Positions 44,840 to 52,582 of a stretch of DNA of 64,000 nt are shown piece after piece. Numbering within the stretch: the first letter of the stretch is position 1; each line of letters begins with the position of its first letter. Position numbers and translations under genes: made by a program. Origin of the DNA: Paraflavitalea devenefica (lineage in GTDB: Bacteria > Bacteroidota > Bacteroidia > Chitinophagales > Chitinophagaceae); NCBI RefSeq assembly GCF_011759375.1, contig NZ_JAARML010000005.1, positions 643,581 through 707,580 on the forward strand, given 5' to 3'. The notes beneath the pieces were generated by a model. The model made no database searches. It worked only from the letters and a program-made list of their open reading frames with translations, and was not told the DNA's origin.

Positions 44840-47800
44840 TTATTGAAACCTGTAAGTAAGATTTATACTAATATTCGTTCCTCTTTTTACTTTATAGTTG
44901 GTAAGGTCCAGCTCTTCGTTGTAGCCATCTCCTTTGGGATCATTATTGGGCCCGGGGGCAGTGGCAACTCCATTTTTTATACTGGTATTTGAATAAATAA
45001 CAAAAGGCTGGTTCAGGATATCTGACAGGTTCATTTTTAATTCGGCCTTTTGTTTGAACAGTCGCACACTTAATTGCATATCCATCACATCCCTGGTATT
45101 TTCCCATTGAATGAGGAATGGATCGGTGCCGCCATTAACAATACGCCGGCCAATGCGATTATAAGCGATGTTGAATCCCCATGTCTTGCTCTGGTAATTG
45201 AGGCCTGCATTAATGATGAAAGGCGACAGGCCCTGGATCGGCCGCTTGTCACTGGCCACATAGTTGGTGTCTTTTCCGGTAAAAGGACTGGTAGTTACCT
45301 GGTGTCTTATTTCACCATCGAGATGGGTATAGTTGGCGCTGATGGCCAGCCGCTTCAGCCAGGTACTTGCCGGATCAATAAATGACAATGTTTTCCGGAA
45401 GTCAAACTCATAGCCTTTGGCAGTGGCCTCGTATAGATTTTTATATTCTACTGTATTGGACGTGTTGCCAATATTGTAAAAACGTTCTACAGGATCTGTA
45501 AACTTTTTATAGAAAACAGAAGCAGAAATAATCTCATCACCGGAAGGGTAATATTCAACCCTGAGGTCATAGTTGTTAATGCGTGATATCTTTAATGCTT
45601 TTTGCCCAATGACCTCTGCCAGCTCGGTAAAATCATAATATACATACGGAGAACGTTCCACAAAATCGGGGCGTGCGAGGGTTTTACTGTACGCCAGCCT
45701 GACATTCATTTTATCGGTTACGCTGTATACCAGATTCACAGAAGGTAGCCAGTCTTTTTCACGATAGGTAGAATCATCAAAGGAAGACAAGCCTGTTTGA
45801 TAATTATAATAAATGGTATTCAGGTCCATTGTATTGTCTTCATACCGCAGGCCACCAATAATACGTAGTTGCTGAAAAGGCCGCAGGTCAAGCATGGCAT
45901 ATCCACTCCTTAAACGCTGTGAGCCGGTATATTTATCACCCAGGCTGCCGATGGCCCTGGTAGAGGCCGGATAGTATTCGAGGTAGCCGTTGCCTAAAGC
46001 TTCTGTAGTAACGATGGCATAATAGGGTAAGCCTGCCCTGCTTTCAGTATAGCCAGGAGGTCCCAGTATCCTGAAGTTGGAACCATCAAAATCGGCTTCC
46101 CGTTCAGAATAGCTATATCCCATTTTAAATAACTGGTTTTCTTTCAGTACAGTAAAGGGAAGCGAAAAGTTAGCCCCTGCATTTTTGCGTGTCTCTTCCA
46201 GCAGGGATGAATACAATCCACCCATCAATAGCAATATGTCATTGAAGTTGTATTTGTACATGTCGCCCGGATATCCATCGAGCCTTGTACCGGTAATGAA
46301 TCGCGTATCGGGCTGATCGCGGTTTAAGCTGGTATAGTCGGCAAACCAATCCAGCTTGATGGCCTGTTTGGTGATCTTGTGCTCCCCCTCTACCCTGGAC
46401 TGCCATAATTTGTTGTATAAAGTAACCTCCCCGGTCCTCCTTGCATACCATCCCTGGGATACATAGTCACCTTGCCGGGTATCAAATTGATTACTATAAC
46501 GTTTATTGTAAAGGTTCTTTAACGATATACGATGTTTAACTGATTTCCAGGCAACATTAAACAGTCCTCCTATTGTTGTGTTGTACCGGTACCGCTCACT
46601 GGCAAATTCATACTGGTTATTAACGCTTGCTTCTCCTTCTTCCCTGAATTGCTCATTGAGGTAGGTGCCTGCTGCTATAAAACCGAGGGAACTTTTTTTA
46701 AACCGTTTGTTTAATCCTCCGGCCAATTGGAAATTCTGTGATGGCCTGTAGGGAGAACTAACGAATTGCCAGCGATTCGGTATCTGGCTTCCTATTCTCC
46801 TAATGTTCTCCTGGTCATTATCTGCACGGTATTTAAAGAACTGAACAGGATCCATCAAACGGCCATCCCCGAAGTATTTCCGGTCTTTATCCACTTCGCC
46901 CCACCAGGCTTTGTCATCCCGCTTGTAGCTAAGCATTTTCTGGTTGGCGCTGGCAGTATTGTATCCTGTACCCACGGTTACACTTAAAAAGTTATCGGCC
47001 GGTACATCTTTGGTAGTGATCTGCACAAGACCACCGGCAAACTCACCGGGAAGATCGGGGGTGGCTGTTTTGTTGACCACAATATTGTCAACCAACTGAC
47101 TGGGAATGATATCAAAGCTGAAGTTTCTCCTGTTGGGCTCCGTACTGGGCAGGGAAGATCCATTGATCAATACGTTGTTGTAGCGATCACTAACCCCGCG
47201 GATGGTTACAAATTTATCATTCTGCACCGTGATGCCACTTACCCGTTTTAAAACCTGTGCGGTATTGTTATCAGGCGTTACCCGTATCTGTTCTGCACTA
47301 ATACCATTGGTCATACTGGCATTGTTTTTCTGCGTCATCAGCAATGCTTTTACCGACTCGCGCCGGGCGCCACCGGTAACCACCACTGTTTGCAGTTGCC
47401 TGGAATCAGCCTGTTCCAGCACCACGCTCAGGTCGGTCACTTCCCCCTCCCGTACGATCACATCTGTTATTTGTTTGGTTGTATAACCAATAAATGAGAC
47501 CTGTAACGTATAAGTGCCCGGAGACAATGTCACTACATAATCGCCCGAAACGGAGGTGGTAATGCCTCTTTCCACTCCCTGCACGGAAATGCTTACGCCT
47601 GGCATTGTTTCATTTTTATCATTGCGTATCACCCCCGTTACCTTTCCCGGCTTAACACTGGTTGCTGCGGGTGGCGGCGGCGGGGTGGTAACTTTAACAG
47701 CAATCATTTTTTCAGATACCTGGTAGGCCAGGCCGGCCTGTGCGCTTAGGGCCTCCAGGGCTTTACCCAGCGTAATGTTGTCATAACTAAAATTGGAAAT

Positions 47801-48034
47801 ACTGATCTTATCCAATTGCGTCTGGGTATAGGAAAAATTATATACGCTCTGCCGGTCCAGTTCCTGCAATATTCTTAACGCAGTGGTGTTCTGGAGCTTA
47901 ATGTTTACTTTTTCTGTAAGTGCGGAAAGTTGTGCGGAGGCAAAAAAGCTGAGTAATAAACAAAACTGGGTACAGCACAGCCATCGCATTACTGCGCGGC
48001 CGCGTAAACGGTTAGTTGAGGTCATATCAATCAT
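44840..48034 (-). CDS. TonB-dependent receptor with STN signalling domain
   Basis: A 1064-residue receptor. The start is ambiguous: ATG at 48034, or a later one at codon 16 that begins the signal peptide (MRWLCCTQFCLLLSFFASAQ). The STN domain (~43-115: ALRILQELDRQSVYNFSYTQ) contacts a FecR-type anti-sigma in the periplasm. A proline-rich link (PPPPPAA), a carboxypeptidase-regulatory domain (~128-205), the plug (~225-350: VTIRGVSDRYNNVLINGSSLP, PGEFAGGLVQITTKD) and a barrel ending INLTYRFQ follow. With sigma and FecR genes directly upstream this is a classic transducer: ligand binding switches on the sigma factor. The ligand is unknown. Confidence 0.93.
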   Translation of the reverse strand: MIDMTSTNRLRGRAVMRWLCCTQFCLLLSFFASAQLSALTEKVNIKLQNTTALRILQELDRQSVYNFSYTQTQLDKISISNFSYDNITLGKALEALSAQAGLAYQVSEKMIAVKVTTPPPPPAATSVKPGKVTGVIRNDKNETMPGVSISVQGVERGITTSVSGDYVVTLSPGTYTLQVSFIGYTTKQITDVIVREGEVTDLSVVLEQADSRQLQTVVVTGGARRESVKALLMTQKNNASMTNGISAEQIRVTPDNNTAQVLKRVSGITVQNDKFVTIRGVSDRYNNVLINGSSLPSTEPNRRNFSFDIIPSQLVDNIVVNKTATPDLPGEFAGGLVQITTKDVPADNFLSVTVGTGYNTASANQKMLSYKRDDKAWWGEVDKDRKYFGDGRLMDPVQFFKYRADNDQENIRRIGSQIPNRWQFVSSPYRPSQNFQLAGGLNKRFKKSSLGFIAAGTYLNEQFREEGEASVNNQYEFASERYRYNTTIGGLFNVAWKSVKHRISLKNLYNKRYSNQFDTRQGDYVSQGWYARRTGEVTLYNKLWQSRVEGEHKITKQAIKLDWFADYTSLNRDQPDTRFITGTRLDGYPGDMYKYNFNDILLLMGGLYSSLLEETRKNAGANFSLPFTVLKENQLFKMGYSYSEREADFDGSNFRILGPPGYTESRAGLPYYAIVTTEALGNGYLEYYPASTRAIGSLGDKYTGSQRLRSGYAMLDLRPFQQLRIIGGLRYEDNTMDLNTIYYNYQTGLSSFDDSTYREKDWLPSVNLVYSVTDKMNVRLAYSKTLARPDFVERSPYVYYDFTELAEVIGQKALKISRINNYDLRVEYYPSGDEIISASVFYKKFTDPVERFYNIGNTSNTVEYKNLYEATAKGYEFDFRKTLSFIDPASTWLKRLAISANYTHLDGEIRHQVTTSPFTGKDTNYVASDKRPIQGLSPFIINAGLNYQSKTWGFNIAYNRIGRRIVNGGTDPFLIQWENTRDVMDMQLSVRLFKQKAELKMNLSDILNQPFVIYSNTSIKNGVATAPGPNNDPKGDGYNEELDLTNYKVKRGTNISINLTYRFQ

Positions 48035-48076
48035 CCTTGTATTTTATTATGTCCGGGACTATAAACTATTACGGCA

Positions 48077-49060
48077 TTACTTTGTGATCGTCACCTTCCC
48101 CTGCTTCAGCGAAAAGTTCAACCCATGCACAAATAATACATTGTGCAGGGCCGACTGCCAGTCGTTCACCGTGAAAGTGGCCGTAATCCGTTTATTGCGT
48201 AACAGGTTTTTATCATACACCATCGTGAGGTGATATTTATCGCCAATACGTTCTATTGCTTCTTCCAGCGGCAGCTCATTGAATACCAGTGCACCGGTGG
48301 TCCATGCATTGATATTGTTCACTGCCATGGGTGATAATTGCCAGTCTTTCGTTTGCCGGGAATACCGCATGGTTTGATTGGGCGCCAACAGGGCTGTAAG
48401 GGCCTTTGCTTTGTCTTCCAGTGCTACTTTTCCATGCACCAGGGAAACCCTGATCTCCGATTCATGCTGGTAGGCTTCTATGTTAAAGGCTGTACCCAAT
48501 ACGCGTGTATGTATATTGCCTGTTTCTACAATAAAAGGCTTTGACGCATCTTTTGTCACCTCAAAGAATCCTTCTCCCGATAGTTTCACATACCGCTGTG
48601 TGTGGTTGTATTGTTGGTTGTCGAACTCCAGCCGTGAGTTCCTGTTGAGCCAGATAATGGTACCATCCGGCATGGTGATCTTACGAACCACATGCTGGTC
48701 GTTATCAATGATTGACAATGAACTTAGCGATTGGGCAGCCGATACTCCCTGCCTGCTTTTGATGTACCATAACAGAACGGCGGCGCCCATTGTGACTACA
48801 ATAGCGGCCGCTGCGACGTACTTCCGCAATATCGCCATCCTCCTTACCGGGGCTGCCGGCAGACTACGTATTTGCTGCATCAGTTGCTGGTGCGTACGGG
48901 CTTTGATTGATTCCAGCACTTCAGGCGTCAGTTCTTTTTCTGCCTCCAGGAAGTCTGCTTCAGCAATCCATTTCCTGAACAGGTTGATCTCTTCCGGCGT
49001 ACAGTCGCCTTTTTTAAAGCGCTGTATAAACGCTTCTATTGATTGTCTGGAGGGTTGCAT
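48077..49060 (-). CDS. FecR family anti-sigma factor
   Basis: A 327-residue single-pass membrane protein. The cytoplasmic N-terminus (~1-85) binds the sigma factor, and the membrane segment is VAAAAIVVTMGAAVLLWYI (~88-106). The FecR domain (~125-235) has MPDGTIIWLNRNSRLEF and LSGEGFFEVTKD. The C-terminal DUF4974 domain (~255-327) has LVFNELPLEEAIERIGDKY. It lies between the sigma gene (82-bp gap) and the receptor gene (42-bp gap). Confidence 0.95.
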   Translation of the reverse strand: MQPSRQSIEAFIQRFKKGDCTPEEINLFRKWIAEADFLEAEKELTPEVLESIKARTHQQLMQQIRSLPAAPVRRMAILRKYVAAAAIVVTMGAAVLLWYIKSRQGVSAAQSLSSLSIIDNDQHVVRKITMPDGTIIWLNRNSRLEFDNQQYNHTQRYVKLSGEGFFEVTKDASKPFIVETGNIHTRVLGTAFNIEAYQHESEIRVSLVHGKVALEDKAKALTALLAPNQTMRYSRQTKDWQLSPMAVNNINAWTTGALVFNELPLEEAIERIGDKYHLTMVYDKNLLRNKRITATFTVNDWQSALHNVLFVHGLNFSLKQGKVTITK

Positions 49061-49142
49061 GCTGTAGTAGTAACACGCGGACTAAAAAGTACCAGAAGTT
49101 CTACATTACCAAAATGTTAAGAGTAACAAGGAAGGACAATAA

Positions 49143-49715
49143 TTAAAACAGGAGCCCAAACATATGGGAATAAACACGTTTGCAGGCTACACGAAGCCGT
49201 TTGGAAGCAAGATGTAACTGGTTTTTAACGGTTTGCCGGGATAAGAGCAGGTCGCTGGCAATCTGGTCAATGGATTGTTCCTGGTATACGTTACGTATAA
49301 ATATATCCTTCATCTTACCGGGCATACCGGTCAGGGCAGTGGAAAAAGCCCGGTCGATGGAATTCCATTTTTCCTTTTCTTCTTCAGTAAGATGGTATTC
49401 GTTGGCGGGTGCCTGTTGCGCCAGGAAAGATTCAAAGCTTTTATAATGTTTTTCCTGTAAGCCTTTGGAACGGAAGTAGTTGAATACTTTATGATAGAGT
49501 GCGCTTACCAGGTAGGACCGGATAGCGTCTGGAGCAGGCAGGTGGTGGAAATTCTTCCAGATGTCGGTAAAGAGATCGTGTATAAGGTCGGCGGCATCAT
49601 CGGTGGAGCCTGTTTTTTTGCAGGCCAGCCTGAATAGGAATTCCCAATAGGCATGATACAGCTCATTAAAAGCTGCTTCTTTTTCATCATGGATAAGTAA
49701 TGCGTGCTGGTTCAT
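49143..49715 (-). CDS. ECF sigma factor, FecI-like
   Basis: A 190-residue sigma-70 family protein: region 2 (NELYHAYWEFLFRLACKKTG, AADLIHDLFTDIWKN) and region 4 with a helix-turn-helix (SIDQIASDLLLSRQTVKNQLH). The start is the ATG at 49713-49715; the frame also opens at a TTG that overlaps the -7 promoter box. It is controlled by the FecR protein downstream and probably transcribes the receptor and T9SS cargo genes behind it (inference). Confidence 0.93.
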   Translation of the reverse strand: MNQHALLIHDEKEAAFNELYHAYWEFLFRLACKKTGSTDDAADLIHDLFTDIWKNFHHLPAPDAIRSYLVSALYHKVFNYFRSKGLQEKHYKSFESFLAQQAPANEYHLTEEEKEKWNSIDRAFSTALTGMPGKMKDIFIRNVYQEQSIDQIASDLLLSRQTVKNQLHLASKRLRVACKRVYSHMFGLLF

Positions 49716-49727
49716 AACCTGTGTCCG

Positions 49728-49735
49728 CAAATGTA
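49728..49735 (-). promoter_or_regulatory. Putative -7 box of the FecI-like sigma gene
   Basis: On the - strand TACATTTG is an exact TAnnTTTG match, 12 bases before the ATG at 49715. No -33 box at the normal distance was found. Confidence 0.45.
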
Positions 49736-49814
49736 GAAGGTAATTTTCCCAATTGCATGGATTGGACTGTTATGAAAATATGAACAGGATGTTACCTCGC
49801 TTCCGGGCATGATA

Positions 49815-49844
49815 AAGCCCATTGAACATCAGCTCAATGGGCTT
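49815..49844 (-). terminator. Hairpin behind the Trp-rich protein gene
   Basis: AAGCCCATTGA (49815-49825) and TCAATGGGCTT (49834-49844) form a perfect 11-bp stem with an 8-base loop, 21 bp past the stop at 49866. The - strand continues TATCAT, so the T-run is short. It separates the two sigma-factor modules. Confidence 0.65.
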
Positions 49845-49865
49845 GCAGGTTAGTAACCCCCTGCC

Positions 49866-50279
49866 CTATCCGTTCACCCATAGTGCCCAGTCGCTGTCAA
49901 ACTTATACCACTTATTATCAGCGCCCTGCCACTTCCATTCAGGTACTTCAGCCCATGTTTTACCATCGGTGCTCCATACCAGTTTTTTGTCATGTATCTT
50001 TAACCATTTACCGTCTTTATCGGCCCAGGCGCCCTCTTTTACGGCCGCCCATTTTTTGCCGTCGGTACTCCACCATAAGCCTCCCTTTTTATCCAGTTTG
50101 TACCAGTAGGTTTTACCATCTTTCATTCCGGGCCAGGTACCGGTAGTGGACTTCATCCAGTCGGCTACCTGAACGCTATAGCTCATACCGGGCATTGGCT
50201 GGGAAGCGGCTTGTAAGTTGCCATGGGTTGCCATCAGTAAGGGCATGCAAATAGCCATGAGGTTCATTGTCCTTTTCAT
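49866..50279 (-). CDS. Small tryptophan-rich secreted repeat protein
   Basis: A 137-residue protein with a signal peptide (MKRTMNLMAICMPLLMATHGNLQA). The mature part has about 15 tryptophans in ~110 residues and a ~33-residue repeat: GGLWWSTDGKKWAAV and KLVWSTDGKTWAEV, each followed by a W-x-D-GKW/NKW turn. STDGK.W resembles the Asp-box beta-hairpin of sialidases, and W/Y-rich turns also recall cell-wall-binding repeats. The family is not recognised. It lies 150 bp behind an RskA-type anti-sigma gene, so it may be a target of that sigma factor. Confidence 0.75.
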   Translation of the reverse strand: MKRTMNLMAICMPLLMATHGNLQAASQPMPGMSYSVQVADWMKSTTGTWPGMKDGKTYWYKLDKKGGLWWSTDGKKWAAVKEGAWADKDGKWLKIHDKKLVWSTDGKTWAEVPEWKWQGADNKWYKFDSDWALWVNG

Positions 50280-50323
50280 TTGTGTGCTGATTTAATATTA
50301 AAAAATGATTGTGTCCCTGATTA

Positions 50324-50340
50324 AGCGATCAATAATCGCT
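50324..50340. other. Short hairpin between the anti-sigma and Trp-rich genes
   Basis: AGCGAT-CAATA-ATCGCT, a perfect 6-bp stem with a 5-base loop, about 90 bp past the RskA-type stop. It could be a weak terminator or operator. Confidence 0.3.
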
Positions 50341-50429
50341 GATCATGTTGCAGGAAGCTGTGGAGTTACTGGTAACGGGCTGTTTATGTAAGCGCCATTA
50401 TATATACGATGTGTTTTCCTTAAAAGTTT

Positions 50430-51227
50430 TCAGGATTGTACTTTGCCCATTACATATAATTGGGAGAGATCGGGTACCGGACTTCCACCGGCTTTTTCCA
50501 ATGTGATGGCAAATGCCTGGGCCTGCTGTACGGGTTTTAATTGGCACAGGGTTTCACAGTTTTCCAGCATACCTGCATCTACCGTCTTACCATCTATCAA
50601 TGCCCATAGCTGGTATTGCTTGCCCGCGGGAGCTGCCGGCAGGTTGTTGGCAAGGAGGTAAACATTTTTGTTGCTGGTATTCCAATAGAGTGTTACGAGG
50701 TTGTTTTCTTTGCCTGCTATACCCGGCATGGATACTTTGAGCATGCCGGGTGCTGTCATAAGCTGCATATTATTGCGAAGTGCCGTAAGGCGGTTCTCAT
50801 ACGTTTTGTTATTGGCCAGCAAGGTAGTGCGCTCCTGCAGCAGGGCGCTGTAGTCGCTGGCAGCTTTTGTATACTTGCTGTAGAAGTAGATATTGAAACC
50901 TGCGCTTGTGAGGAACAATATCAGTGAAGCGGCGGCGAGCCAGGTGGCCCTCCTGCTCATGGTGCGAACGGGGGCTATGGATTCAGCTTCAGGTATGGCG
51001 AACTCATCATTCAAAGTAGCAAACAGTTTCTCTTTGATACCGGCAGCTACAGGGACGGCATATTGACGGGTGGTATCCTGCAGCCATTTTTCAGCCTGCC
51101 GGATGGCAGCGTCCACTTCAGGATACTCCAGGCGCAGCCGTTGTAGTTCGGCTGTTTCCTGTGCACTGGCCATGCCCAATACATGGCTTTCAATGACACC
51201 ACTTTGTATGTATGCCTGTATATCCAC
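50430..51227 (-). CDS. RskA-type anti-sigma factor
   Basis: A 265-residue membrane protein. The N-terminal ~80 residues (QSGVIESHVLGMASAQETAELQ) are the usual sigma-binding part with the pattern 'leaye-lG-ls..e'. One membrane segment follows (TWLAAASLILFLTSAGFNIYF, ~93-113), then a short coiled coil (~120-145) and the periplasmic RskA domain with YWNTSNKNVYLLANNLP and YQLWALIDG. It begins one base after the sigma gene stop, so the pair is co-translated. It would hold the sigma factor at the membrane until released, perhaps by redox or envelope stress as for SigK/RskA. Confidence 0.9.
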   Translation of the reverse strand: MDIQAYIQSGVIESHVLGMASAQETAELQRLRLEYPEVDAAIRQAEKWLQDTTRQYAVPVAAGIKEKLFATLNDEFAIPEAESIAPVRTMSRRATWLAAASLILFLTSAGFNIYFYSKYTKAASDYSALLQERTTLLANNKTYENRLTALRNNMQLMTAPGMLKVSMPGIAGKENNLVTLYWNTSNKNVYLLANNLPAAPAGKQYQLWALIDGKTVDAGMLENCETLCQLKPVQQAQAFAITLEKAGGSPVPDLSQLYVMGKVQS

Positions 51228-51228
51228 T

Positions 51229-51771
51229 TTACAATTTAACCTGTTGTCTTAATTGCAATATCGCTGCTCTTATCCTTGTTTTTACAGTACCCAGCGGAAT
51301 ATTCAGTATCCCGGCTATTTCTTCCTGTGTATATCCCTGGAAATAGGATAGTTCCACCAGCACCTTATATTCTTCCCTCAGTGTTTGTATGATCTTCCGC
51401 AGTCCCAATTCTTCCGCAGGGTTAGGTCCATGATCCGGCAGCAGGGCGTATTCTTCCGTCAGGGAATTGTTGCGCTTACTGTTCTTCCAGTCCCTGCTGC
51501 GCAAGGTATCAATGGCCGTCGTTCGTGCGATGTTGTACATCCAGGTGAATAACCGGCCCTTGCCCGGGTCGTACTGCTCTATCTGCCGCCAGATCTTCAC
51601 AAATACTTCCTGCAGCACATCGCCCGACACTTCGGTATCCTGGATAATGCCTGCAATGACACCATTGAGGGTTGACGCATAGTGATCGTATAGATAGCTG
51701 AAAGCTGCCTGTGTGCGTTGTTTCAGCAAACCAACCAGCTCCTGTTCCGTATATGTTGGGGATCCTTTCAA
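51229..51771 (-). CDS. ECF sigma factor, SigK-like
   Basis: A 180-residue sigma factor: region 2 (FSYLYDHYASTLNGVI, VLQEVFVKIWRQIEQYD, GRLFTWMYNIARTTAIDTLR) and region 4 (ELSYFQGYTQEEIAGILNIPLGTVKTRIR). The only workable start is a TTG at 51769-51771: a stop lies six codons upstream and no ATG or GTG follows for a long stretch. It is paired with the RskA-type anti-sigma directly behind it. The adjacent CACTTTTG on the - strand looks like a -7 box that overlaps this start. Confidence 0.92.
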   Translation of the reverse strand: MKGSPTYTEQELVGLLKQRTQAAFSYLYDHYASTLNGVIAGIIQDTEVSGDVLQEVFVKIWRQIEQYDPGKGRLFTWMYNIARTTAIDTLRSRDWKNSKRNNSLTEEYALLPDHGPNPAEELGLRKIIQTLREEYKVLVELSYFQGYTQEEIAGILNIPLGTVKTRIRAAILQLRQQVKL

Positions 51772-51857
51772 AAGTGATAAAGTAAATCAATTGCACCCTT
51801 ATATACGAAGTGCCGCTCCAAATAGTTTTGTTCCGGCTGCCATTTATCAGAAAATCT

Positions 51858-51865
51858 TACCTTCG
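51858..51865 (+). promoter_or_regulatory. Putative -7 box of the PhnA-domain gene
   Basis: TACCTTCG differs from TAnnTTTG at one base and lies 21 bases before the start codon. A TTTG at 51827-51830 is too far for a standard -33 box. Confidence 0.3.
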
Positions 51866-51886
51866 CGCCCACCTAAAAAAAGAAGT

Positions 51887-52471
51887 ATGAAACTGGACGA
51901 ACAACTGCAAGCAAGAAGCGGCGCTACCTGTGAATTGTGTAAGGCGGCACCCCCCTTAAAAATGTATGAAGTGCCTCCTGCCACCGGCAGTAGTCCGGAT
52001 AATACTATATTGATATGTAATAAATGCCTGGCACAGATAGAGAAAAAAGAGGAATTGGACAGCAATCACTGGAAGTGTTTGACCGAATCTATGTGGAGCG
52101 AGGTGCCTGGTGTACAGGTGGTGGCCTGGCGCATGCTGAACCGCCTGCGGCAGGAGAGCTGGGCGCAGGATAGCCTGGATATGCTCTATTTTGATGAAGC
52201 AACACTGGCCTGGGCCAAGGCTACCGGCGATCATGAAAATGACGCCAGCGTTGAGTTGCATAAAGATTGCAACGGTAATGTGTTGCAGGCGGGCGATACA
52301 GTCGTGCTGATCAAATCACTGGATGTTAAAGGCTCCACATTGAATGCCAAAATGGGCACTGTAGTGAAGAATATCCGGCTGGTGGAAGATAATACCGAAC
52401 AAATTGAAGGCAGGATAGAAGGACAGGTGATTGTTATTCTTACCAAATACGTGAGAAAGCAGCACGACTAA
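51887..52471 (+). CDS. PhnA/YjdM domain protein
   Basis: A 194-residue cytoplasmic protein. The start is the ATG at 51887; the open frame extends 58 codons further up but crosses the sigma-factor promoter region. The N-terminal zinc ribbon has two cysteine pairs (CELCKAAPP, CNKCLAQI). The C-terminal PhnA domain (~125-194) has DCNGNVLQAGDTVVLIKSL and IEGQVIVILTKYVRK. The middle part (~50-120) is an insert found in longer family members. Despite the old name, this family is not shown to degrade phosphonates; its function is open. It is divergent from the SigK-like gene. Confidence 0.88.
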   Translation: MKLDEQLQARSGATCELCKAAPPLKMYEVPPATGSSPDNTILICNKCLAQIEKKEELDSNHWKCLTESMWSEVPGVQVVAWRMLNRLRQESWAQDSLDMLYFDEATLAWAKATGDHENDASVELHKDCNGNVLQAGDTVVLIKSLDVKGSTLNAKMGTVVKNIRLVEDNTEQIEGRIEGQVIVILTKYVRKQHD

Positions 52472-52515
52472 TGCCGGGCAGGACGGGTAAGGATGGCAAA
52501 AGTTGACCGGGAGTA

Positions 52516-52523
52516 TAAATTTG
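52516..52523 (+). promoter_or_regulatory. Putative -7 box of the GH115 gene
   Basis: TAAATTTG is an exact TAnnTTTG match 60 bases before the start at 52583. No -33 TTG at the usual spacing. Confidence 0.4.
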
Positions 52524-52582
52524 ATTTTTAGGGCTTTCCAACGAAGTTTGTACTACCATTTAGCTTCCCGTTACGCTATATT

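Noticed and set aside
48480..49067. 195-residue + strand frame opposite the fecR-like gene
   Set aside because: Fully antisense to a well-supported FecR protein with its membrane segment and domains.
51713..51886. N-terminal extension of the PhnA-domain protein
   Set aside because: The extra 58 codons cross the start and promoter region of the divergent sigma gene and encode nothing typical of the family, whose zinc ribbon begins shortly after the ATG at 51887.
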